From assembly GCA_937928295.1 (NCBI GenBank), contig CALEYY010000265.1, forward strand, positions 1 through 5,691: a DNA stretch of 5,691 nt. Reading direction: 5' to 3'. Shown in pieces: positions 1 through 5,161 of this stretch. Position 1 is the stretch's first letter. Every line of letters begins with the position of its first letter. This DNA is from an uncultured Moraxellaceae bacterium (GTDB taxonomy: Bacteria > Pseudomonadota > Gammaproteobacteria > Pseudomonadales > Moraxellaceae). A program made the position numbers and the translations under genes. The notes below the pieces were generated by a model. That model did no database searches and was not told the DNA's origin. It saw only the letters and a program-made list of their open reading frames with translations.

Positions 1-1
1 G

Positions 2-583
2 GCGAAGGTGCAGGCGGCGGCAGAAGCAGCGGATTTCCAGGTGGATATCCTGATCAATAATGCTGGGCTGGCCGAGCCGGTGTCGTTCCTGAATTTCCCG
101 GTGGACAATGTGCGCGCGATGATCGAGGTCATGATCACCGGTCTCACCGAGTTGTCGCACCGTTTTGCTCACGGCATGGCCGAGCGCGGCTGGGGGCGCA
201 TCATCAATGTGTCGTCGCTGGCGGCGTTTGCGCCGAACTCGCCGGGCATGCTCTACACCGGCATCAAGAGCTATGTGCTGAACATGTCGCAGGCGCTGGA
301 CATGCAGCTGAAGCCGGCGGGCGTGCATGTGACGGCGCTCTGCCCCGGTTTTACCTGGACGGAGTTTCACGATACCCAAGGCACGCGCGAGTGGGCCAAT
401 CAGCTGCCGGCCTTTGCCTGGCAGGATGCGCCGACGGTGGTGAAAGCGGGCTGGGAGGCGGTGTCACGCGGGGAGCCAGTGTGCGTGCCGGGCGTGGTAA
501 ACAAGGCGGTGGCATCGTTTACCAAGCATTTGCCGGAGCGCCTGCGTTACTTGGTGGGCAAGCATGCGCGGATGGTGAAGTAG
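2..583 (+). CDS. Short-chain dehydrogenase/reductase (SDR), 3' part; 5' end outside window
   Basis: This is the C-terminal three quarters of a classical SDR, an NAD(P)-dependent cytosolic oxidoreductase with a Rossmann fold. The reading frame is open from the window edge, so the GTG at 8 is only an internal valine. The TGxxxGxG cofactor loop, about 70 residues, must lie upstream. Counting from the GTG at 8, the NNAG motif is at residues 17-20, the catalytic Ser at 70 (INVSS), and the YxxxK motif at Tyr83/Lys87. The Ser-Tyr spacing of 13 is normal. A CPG motif follows at 112-114 with TEF after it, as in the DltE/COG0300-like branch. The position normally held by the fourth catalytic residue, Asn, reads Met42 (EVMITG instead of the usual VNxxG). 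The substrate cannot be told. The gene ends in TAG, 37 bp from the end of the convergent rnfB-like gene. Confidence 0.93.
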   Translation, partial: AKVQAAAEAADFQVDILINNAGLAEPVSFLNFPVDNVRAMIEVMITGLTELSHRFAHGMAERGWGRIINVSSLAAFAPNSPGMLYTGIKSYVLNMSQALDMQLKPAGVHVTALCPGFTWTEFHDTQGTREWANQLPAFAWQDAPTVVKAGWEAVSRGEPVCVPGVVNKAVASFTKHLPERLRYLVGKHARMVK

Positions 584-620
584 CGCAGCTCTGTATGGCG
601 CGATGCTTATAAGGCGGTGC
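584..620. other. Short convergent spacer, no clear terminator
   Basis: These 37 bp separate the stop codons of the SDR gene and the rnfB-like gene. An 8-bp palindrome CTTATAAG lies at 606-613, and the word GCTTAT recurs at 605 and 619. I see no GC-rich stem with a T-run, so an intrinsic terminator is not supported here. Confidence 0.5.
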
Positions 621-1514
621 TTATGAAGCGGAAGGTGCTTGATCCAGTGCCCGTTGTGCGTGTTCGGCAGCGCTTTGCAGTGTTGGTAGCTGAGCGCGCA
701 GGGCATCCGTGCTTTCGCCGCGAGCCTCCAGAGCGCTGATCTGCTTTTCGATTTTCTTCAGCTGACTGCGCGCCATGGCGGCGGCGATCATCAGATTGCT
801 GCGCTCGGCGGCCGTGAGGGCGGAGCTGTCAACGGCCGTTGCTTGGGTCGCTGCTGGCGTGCTGATCGTTGCTGACGCTTTTGCGGCCCTGCGCTTGGCT
901 GCCTGTGCGGCGGCCGTGGCGAGGCGCTGATTTCTCGCCAGAAAGCGCTGACGGGCCTTGTCGGCGCGAGCTTTTGCTTCTGTCAGCGTCTCCGCCTCCG
1001 CCAAGGCGGCCGGTATCGGCGACGGATGCCAGGTCATCGGCACATCCGGGCCGGGCACGAGGTCGATGCAATCGACCGGGCAGGGCGGCACGCACAGATT
1101 GCAGCCGGTACATTCTTCCACCAGCACCGTGTGCATGAGCTTGGCGGCGCCCACGATGGCATCGACCGGACAGGCTTGGATGCACTTGGTGCAGCCGATG
1201 CATTCATCTTCGCGGATGAATGCCACCAGTCTATGCACCGGCGTCACGCCATAGTCGGGGTCGAGCGGCAGTACCGGCACCTGCAGCAGCGCTGCAATTG
1301 CGGCAATGGTGGGTTCGCCGCCGGGCACGCAATGGTTAATGGCCGTGCCGCTGGCGATGGCCTCGGCATAGGGCCGGCAGCCATCGGTCTTGCACAGACG
1401 GCACTGGGTCTGCGGCAACAGCGCGTCAATGCGGTCGATCAGCTCGGCCGGCAGCATGTTTATGCGCTTGGCGATACTGTTATTGATGCTGTTGTGGGCA
1501 GGCGGCAAGGGCAT
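621..1514 (-). CDS. rnfB: RnfB/RsxB-like Fe-S electron transport protein, soluble, with long C-terminal extension
   Basis: The protein (297 aa) resembles RnfB, the Fe-S subunit of the Rnf/Rsx complex that passes electrons between NADH and ferredoxin or to SoxR. The N-terminal Fe-S domain has Cys38, Cys41, Cys46 and Cys62 (CxxC-x4-C-x15-C), followed by RPYAEAI and PGG. Two ferredoxin-type 4Fe-4S motifs follow at Cys105/108/111/115 and Cys135/138/141/145, with the signature IGCTKCIQACPVDAIVGA. There is no N-terminal membrane helix, unlike E. coli RnfB; pseudomonads and betaproteobacteria carry such short forms. Residues from about 165 to 297 are Ala-rich and charged, with a probable coiled coil at 235-292. 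The start is uncertain. The outer ATG (1514) gives 19 residues that do not look like the family, while the inner ATG at 1457 (MLPAELIDRIDALLPQ) fits homologues better. Neither has a clear ribosome binding site. No other rnf gene is adjacent, so the physiological partner is unknown. Confidence 0.9.
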   Translation of the reverse strand: MPLPPAHNSINNSIAKRINMLPAELIDRIDALLPQTQCRLCKTDGCRPYAEAIASGTAINHCVPGGEPTIAAIAALLQVPVLPLDPDYGVTPVHRLVAFIREDECIGCTKCIQACPVDAIVGAAKLMHTVLVEECTGCNLCVPPCPVDCIDLVPGPDVPMTWHPSPIPAALAEAETLTEAKARADKARQRFLARNQRLATAAAQAAKRRAAKASATISTPAATQATAVDSSALTAAERSNLMIAAAMARSQLKKIEKQISALEARGESTDALRAQLPTLQSAAEHAQRALDQAPSAS

Positions 1515-1571
1515 GGTCTGGGCTGGCTTCGGTCAACTAACAGGGCGCAGAAGCGGTGGAATCTGCAGGGG

Positions 1572-1601
1572 ATTATTGCATCGTGACGCCGACTGCGGCA
1601 A
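1572..1601 (-). promoter_or_regulatory. Candidate sigma70 promoter for the rnfB-like gene
   Basis: Read on the minus strand, TTGCCG (1596-1601, 4 of 6 matches to the -35 consensus) and AATAAT (1572-1577, 5 of 6 matches to the -10) are separated by 18 bp. Transcription would begin near 1565, giving a leader of about 50 nt to the ATG at 1514 or about 110 nt to the ATG at 1457. This is a by-eye prediction in the divergent spacer. Confidence 0.4.
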
Positions 1602-1607
1602 AGTCGG
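1589..1607. promoter_or_regulatory. Inverted repeat around the -35 box in the divergent spacer
   Basis: CCGACT (1589-1594) and AGTCGG (1602-1607) are perfect inverted arms separated by 7 bp. The 7-bp centre contains the proposed -35 hexamer of the rnfB-like gene. Pairing can be extended outward (GAC at 1585-1587 with GTC at 1611-1613) with small bulges. It could be an operator for a dimeric regulator or, on the + strand, a hairpin in the leader of the amidase message 26 bp before its ATG. No regulator is identified. Confidence 0.3.
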
Positions 1608-1633
1608 GCGGTCTTTAATTCTGGCAATCAATC

Positions 1634-3097
1634 ATGTCTGATCTTTTGCACCAATCCGCCCTGCAGCTGGCCGCCCGTATTCGTGCCGGCGAGCTGACTT
1701 CGGTGGCCGTGGTGGAAGCGCATATCGCACGCTTGCGTCAGGTCAATCCGGTGCTTAACGCCGTGGTGGTGGATCGTATTGCCGATGCCCGCGTGGAAGC
1801 CGCCGAGGCCGATCGTGAAATTGCAGCTGCTCGTGCCGCCGGTACGCTATCGGCATTACCGCCGCTGCTCGGCGTGCCTTGCACCATCAAGGAAAACTTT
1901 CATTTTGCCGGCATGCCCAACACGGCAGGGCTGGTCAGCCGTATAGGCCGCAAGGTCGCTGAGGATGCGCCGACCGTGGCGCGCTTGCGTGCCGCCGGTG
2001 CGATTCCGTTGGGCGTGACCAATACCTCCGAAGTCTGTATGTGGATGGAGAGCTATAACCGCGTCTACGGCCTGACCAACAATCCTTATGACCCGACGCG
2101 CACCGTCGGCGGTTCGTCTGGCGGTGAGGGCGCGATTGTGGGCAGCGGCGCATCGCCGTTTGGTCTTGGCGGCGATGTGGGTGGCTCGATCCGCATGCCG
2201 GCCTTCTTCAATGGCGTGTTCGGGCACAAGTGCTCGCCGGGTCTGATCACCAATGAAGGTCAATTCCCCGGACCGTCCGGTTCTATTGATCGCTACCTTG
2301 CCACCGGCCCGCTGTGCCGTCGTGCCGAAGACCTTGAGCCCTTGCTGCGCATTCTCGGCGGCCCGGCCGCCAAGCGCCTGAAGCCGGTGGCCGATGTGGA
2401 TGTGTCCAGTCTGCGCGTGCTGCAGTTCGCCCGTGAGCTGGCCATCACGCCCGATGCCGATCAGATGGGCGCGCGTGATCGTGCCGTGCAGGCCTTAATG
2501 GCGCGTGGTGCCCGCGTTGAGGCTGTGCATCTGCCGCTGATGGCGCAGGCCCGTGACCTGTGGACGGCGATGCTGGCCAGCGCCGGCAGCGACAGCACCT
2601 TTGCCGATCACATGTTTGGCACGCGCAGCCCGTTGGCGCCGCTGAAAGAACTGGGTCGCTTGGCGATGCGCCGCTCCGATCACACCTTCCCGCTGATTGC
2701 GCTGGCCTTGTTCGAGCGCTTGCCGGAGCTGACGCCGGCGCGCACGAAAAAGCTGTGCGGGCAGGCACTGACCCTGAAGTTGCAGCTGGAAGATGTTCTC
2801 GGCGATGACGGCGTGCTCATCACGCCGACTTACCCGACCGTTGCGCCCAAGCACTACAAGGCGTTGTTGCCGCCGTTCAACTTTGTGAATTGTGCGATCT
2901 TCAATGCCCTGTCGCTGCCGGTGACGGCGGTGCCGACCGGCCTCAATGCTGGCGGTGTGCCGACGGGCGTTCAGGTTGTCGCCACAGAAGGCAACGACCA
3001 CCTTACCCTGGCCTGTGCGCTGGCGCTGGAAAGCGCGCTCGGCGGCTGGGCCTATCCTGTTGTTTCTAATGTGATTCCCGGCGCGTTTGCGCGTTAA
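1634..3097 (+). CDS. Amidase signature family hydrolase (FAAH-like)
   Basis: This 487-aa enzyme of the amidase signature family hydrolyses a carboxamide bond; the length is normal for a stand-alone member. The Ser-cisSer-Lys triad is complete: Lys86 in CTIKEN, cis-Ser161 in GGSSGGEG and nucleophile Ser185 in DVGGSIRMPA. The gaps of 75 and 24 residues equal those of mammalian fatty acid amide hydrolase (Lys142, Ser217, Ser241), and Arg187 matches FAAH Arg243. No signal peptide or hydrophobic N-terminal segment is visible, so it is probably cytosolic. It lacks obvious features of GatA beyond the shared core, and no gatB or gatC lies nearby, so tRNA amidotransferase is unlikely. The ATG at 1634 is the natural start because family similarity begins within the first few residues, although no strong Shine-Dalgarno is seen. 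The gene ends 10 bp before the alpha/beta hydrolase ATG. The substrate is unknown; acyl or aryl amides are plausible. Confidence 0.93.
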   Translation: MSDLLHQSALQLAARIRAGELTSVAVVEAHIARLRQVNPVLNAVVVDRIADARVEAAEADREIAAARAAGTLSALPPLLGVPCTIKENFHFAGMPNTAGLVSRIGRKVAEDAPTVARLRAAGAIPLGVTNTSEVCMWMESYNRVYGLTNNPYDPTRTVGGSSGGEGAIVGSGASPFGLGGDVGGSIRMPAFFNGVFGHKCSPGLITNEGQFPGPSGSIDRYLATGPLCRRAEDLEPLLRILGGPAAKRLKPVADVDVSSLRVLQFARELAITPDADQMGARDRAVQALMARGARVEAVHLPLMAQARDLWTAMLASAGSDSTFADHMFGTRSPLAPLKELGRLAMRRSDHTFPLIALALFERLPELTPARTKKLCGQALTLKLQLEDVLGDDGVLITPTYPTVAPKHYKALLPPFNFVNCAIFNALSLPVTAVPTGLNAGGVPTGVQVVATEGNDHLTLACALALESALGGWAYPVVSNVIPGAFAR

Positions 3098-3104
3098 GGA
3101 GAGG
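3096..3104 (+). promoter_or_regulatory. Strong ribosome binding site deciding the hydrolase start
   Basis: AAGGAG (3096-3101) lies 6 bp before the ATG at 3108 and overlaps the last two bases of the amidase TAA stop. This favours the ATG over the in-frame TTG at 3087, which lies inside the amidase gene. It also suggests that a ribosome terminating on the amidase can restart on the hydrolase. Confidence 0.8.
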
Positions 3105-3107
3105 TTG

Positions 3108-4010
3108 ATGGAAATTCGTCGTGGCGTGGCCGAGGCCAATGGTATCGAGCTGGCCTATGAAGACATGGGCGATGTGCTGCATCCACCCATCCTGCTGATC
3201 ATGGGCCTGAGCGCGCAGCTGATTCACTGGCCGCTGGGCTTCTGCGAGCAGCTGGTGAAGGCGGGTTATCGCGTGATTCGTTTCGACAATCGCGACATCG
3301 GCTTGTCCACCAAACTCTCGCACCTGAAGGTCACCGGCCCGGTGTGGAAGCGCTTTCTGCGCGCCCAGTTCGGGCTGCCCAGCCCGGTGCCGTACAACCT
3401 GCACGACATGGCCGAGGATGTGCGTGGCCTGCTCGACTTTCTGCAGATCCCGACGGCGCATGTGGTGGGTGCTTCCATGGGCGGCATGATCACCCAGCTC
3501 TTCGCCGCGAAGTATCCGCAGCGCGTGCGCTCGGTCGGCATCATCTTCTCCAGCACCAACCAGCCGCTGTTGCCGCCACCTAGCCGCGCGGCGCTGAAGC
3601 CGCTGATGGCGGGCCCGGGCAAGGGCGCGACGCGCGAGCAGCTCATCGCCCATTCGGCGAAGTTCATGCGTGTTATCAGCGGCTCCAAGCACACTTTCAG
3701 TCAGGAGGAGCTAGTGGCGCTGGCCACCGAGTCGAATGCGCGCAGCTTTCATCCGGCTGGCATTGTGCGTCAGTTCAGCGCCATCCTTGGCACCGGCAGC
3801 CTGCGTTCTTACACACGCCGCATCAACAAGCCGACCGTGGTCATCCACGGCACGGATGATCCGCTGGTGCGTCCGGCCTGCGGCAAGGCGGTGGCGCGCA
3901 ATATCCCGAAGGCGCGTCTGGTGATGATTCCGGGCATGGGCCACGACCTGCCGCCCAGTGCCTGGGAGCGTATTACGCATGCGCTGATCGTGAACGCTAA
4001 GCAGGCCTGA
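3108..4010 (+). CDS. Alpha/beta-fold hydrolase (RdmC-like esterase group)
   Basis: This 300-aa alpha/beta hydrolase probably cleaves an ester, lactone or similar acyl bond in the cytosol. The nucleophile elbow is GASMGG with Ser123. The acid is most likely Asp251 in HGTDDPLV, and the base is His279 in GMGHDLP. The oxyanion region is IMGL at 31-34 rather than the common HG motif. FDNRDIGLST at 59-68 is typical of the branch containing the Streptomyces aclacinomycin methylesterase RdmC. A lid region lies roughly between residues 150 and 235. There is no signal peptide. The start is fixed by the Shine-Dalgarno sequence at 3096-3101. The gene is almost certainly co-transcribed with the upstream amidase, so the pair may act in sequence on a compound with both amide and ester bonds; this is inference. 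It ends 41 bp from the convergent AraC-family gene. Confidence 0.93.
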   Translation: MEIRRGVAEANGIELAYEDMGDVLHPPILLIMGLSAQLIHWPLGFCEQLVKAGYRVIRFDNRDIGLSTKLSHLKVTGPVWKRFLRAQFGLPSPVPYNLHDMAEDVRGLLDFLQIPTAHVVGASMGGMITQLFAAKYPQRVRSVGIIFSSTNQPLLPPPSRAALKPLMAGPGKGATREQLIAHSAKFMRVISGSKHTFSQEELVALATESNARSFHPAGIVRQFSAILGTGSLRSYTRRINKPTVVIHGTDDPLVRPACGKAVARNIPKARLVMIPGMGHDLPPSAWERITHALIVNAKQA

Positions 4011-4051
4011 GCCGGCTCGTTTTCAGCGGGGGCTTTCTACGCAGATAGCTC
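4011..4051. other. Convergent spacer with GC-rich palindrome
   Basis: The 41 bp between the two stop codons begin just after GAGCCGGCTC (4009-4018), a perfect 10-bp palindrome followed by GTTTT. A weak GCC/GGC pairing (4011-4013 with 4031-4033) is followed by TTTCT. Neither makes a convincing intrinsic terminator. The strong hairpin lies just to the right, inside the AraC-family gene. Confidence 0.35.
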
Positions 4052-5059
4052 TCAACGGGACTGCCGCCAGCGGCTTGGCGGCAGGCCCGTCCAATCTTTG
4101 AAAGCGCGACTGAACACGGCCAGTTCGGCGTAACCCAGATCCAGCGCCAGTCGCGTCAGATCAATATCGCTTTCGGCCAGATGCGTGCAGGCCAGTTCCT
4201 CGCGCACGGCCCGCAAACGCGCATCGTAGTGTGTGCTCTCGGCCTGCAGTCGAACTTGCAGCGTTCTCGGATGCAGCCCGACCAGGCGCGCCACCGTCTC
4301 CAGTGAACACTCCCCCGTGGGCAGCAGCGCCGAGATGCTGCGATCGACCTGCATGCTGATCGACACGGGCGCCAGCTGCCAGTCATCGCGCCAATGCTGC
4401 TGCAAGCGTGCCTGCAAGCGAGGAGTCACGGCCACGGGCTGCGCCAGCAGCGCCAGCGGATAGCTCAGCGAGTAGTCGCGGCCGCCAAACTGCACCGGGC
4501 AGCGGAAGAACTCTTCGCAGGCGCGAACCAGCGCGGCGGCCGGACGCGGCATGCCCATGCGCACACTTTGCGGCAGTAAATGCGCGGGCTGCAGATCCGT
4601 CATGCCGCGCTCCAGCAGGGTCAGGCTCAGCATCATCATTTGCCGGCAGTCGATGTCGTCGGCAAAGGCCAGCTGCAAGTCCAGCCGGATGACATCATGC
4701 GAGAGTTCGCTGTGCATCTGGATACCGCGCGCATGAAAGCCAAGGTTGCGCTGCAGACCGAGCAAGGCTTCGCCCATCGTGTGTTGCTGACACAGCCAGG
4801 CGCCGAGCGCGCCTACCACTTCCAGTCCTTGCTGGCGTCCTAGCAAGAGGCCGAACCCGTGCTCGTCCAGCGCTTGCGCCGTGCGTTCGTAGAGGGCAGC
4901 CAGCCGTGGATAGGACAGATACAGATCCGGGTTTTGCAGCGCTGTGACCGGCAGGCCGACATCGCTGAGCAGTGCCACCGGGTCGTGTCCATGGCGGCGG
5001 ACCAGCTCGGCATAGCCCAGCAAACCGCCGCTACGCGCGAGGTAGCGCATGAAATTCAT
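4052..5059 (-). CDS. AraC/OruR-family transcriptional regulator
   Basis: This is a DNA-binding regulator of about 335 aa with the two-part layout of OruR-like AraC proteins. It has an N-terminal ligand-sensing domain (roughly residues 15-200, the 'arabinose-binding domain of AraC N-term' type) and a C-terminal pair of helix-turn-helix motifs. Helix-turn-helix one is near 251-275 (LETVARLVGLHPRTLQVRL). The second spans about 298-332 and ends in the AraC signature LGYAELAVFSRAFKDWTGLPPSRWR (310-334, key residues LGY, FSRAF, W, G, P). The frame can be extended to a TTG at 5083 (343 aa), but the ATG at 5059 or the one at 5050 (332 aa) is preferred. The proposed promoter would start transcription near 5077, and the extra residues look unlike the family. 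It is divergent from the deacylase gene, the usual position for its regulator. The effector is unknown. Confidence 0.92.
   Translation of the reverse strand: MNFMRYLARSGGLLGYAELVRRHGHDPVALLSDVGLPVTALQNPDLYLSYPRLAALYERTAQALDEHGFGLLLGRQQGLEVVGALGAWLCQQHTMGEALLGLQRNLGFHARGIQMHSELSHDVIRLDLQLAFADDIDCRQMMMLSLTLLERGMTDLQPAHLLPQSVRMGMPRPAAALVRACEEFFRCPVQFGGRDYSLSYPLALLAQPVAVTPRLQARLQQHWRDDWQLAPVSISMQVDRSISALLPTGECSLETVARLVGLHPRTLQVRLQAESTHYDARLRAVREELACTHLAESDIDLTRLALDLGYAELAVFSRAFKDWTGLPPSRWRQSR
4055..4090. terminator. Strong hairpin at the 3' end of the AraC-family gene, possible bidirectional terminator
   Basis: Arms at 4055-4069 (ACGGGACTGCCGCCA) and 4076-4090 (TGGCGGCAGGCCCGT) pair at 14 of 15 positions, with one A-G mismatch and a 6-nt loop. 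The hairpin is coded inside the last 12 sense codons of the regulator and abuts its stop codon. It sits 44 bp after the stop of the convergent alpha/beta hydrolase gene. Neither side has a good T-run, so classical intrinsic termination is uncertain; RNA end protection or a role against read-through between the convergent genes are alternatives. Confidence 0.4.
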
Positions 5060-5072
5060 CCAGCAAGACTCG

Positions 5073-5087
5073 TGATTTATCAAATCA
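5073..5087. promoter_or_regulatory. Inverted repeat overlapping the AraC-family promoter
   Basis: TGATTT (5073-5078) and AAATCA (5082-5087) form a perfect 6-3-6 inverted repeat. It is AT-rich against a GC-rich background and covers the proposed -10 box and start point of the regulator gene. It could be an operator for autoregulation or for another factor. AraC proteins more often bind direct repeats, so the binding protein is open. Confidence 0.3.
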
Positions 5088-5113
5088 TGCCGGTTTTCGG
5101 GCGCTATTGTCGA
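5084..5113 (-). promoter_or_regulatory. Candidate sigma70 promoter for the AraC-family gene
   Basis: On the minus strand, TCGACA (5108-5113, 5 of 6 matches to -35) and CATGAT (5084-5089, 4 of 6 matches to -10) are 18 bp apart. A start near 5077 would exclude the TTG at 5083 as initiation codon and leave a short leader to the ATG at 5059 or 5050. This is a by-eye prediction. Confidence 0.35.
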
Positions 5114-5116
5114 GCC

Positions 5117-5161
5117 ATGACCTCTTTATTCATGACAACAACAATGCAGGCCCTGACATGA
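5117..5161 (+). other. Possible 14-codon leader ORF overlapping the deacylase start
   Basis: An ATG at 5117 opens a frame coding MTSLFMTTTMQALT. Its TGA (5159-5161) overlaps the deacylase ATG (5158-5160) as ATGA, an arrangement that allows translational coupling. Further ATGs at 5132 and 5144 are in the same frame. No good ribosome binding site precedes any of them, so it may be chance. Confidence 0.2.

Noticed and set aside
602..645. Short repeats of the word GCTTAT/GCTT near the convergent gene ends
   Set aside because: The copies are short, imperfect and irregularly spaced, and no stem-loop results; chance is sufficient.
1026..1586. 186-codon open frame on + opposite the rnfB-like gene
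   Set aside because: It is a shadow of a high-GC gene; the opposite strand shows clear Fe-S motifs, and this frame gives low-complexity His/Gly/Arg-rich sequence.
1614..1619. TTTAAT as a -10 box for the amidase
   Set aside because: No matching -35 lies at 16-18 bp, and it is only 14 bp from the ATG, leaving little room for a leader.
1634..3097. Amidase as GatA of the tRNA-dependent amidotransferase
   Set aside because: No gatB or gatC is adjacent, and the triad surroundings (GGSSGGEG, spacing as in FAAH) fit a stand-alone amidase better.
2495..3139. 214-codon open frame on - opposite the amidase
   Set aside because: The translation is Arg/Gln/His-rich with no domain, while the + strand encodes a complete amidase with its triad.
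3066..3692. 208-codon open frame on - opposite the alpha/beta hydrolase
   Set aside because: It is antisense to a gene with an intact catalytic triad and strong ribosome binding site; the composition is typical of a reverse-strand shadow.
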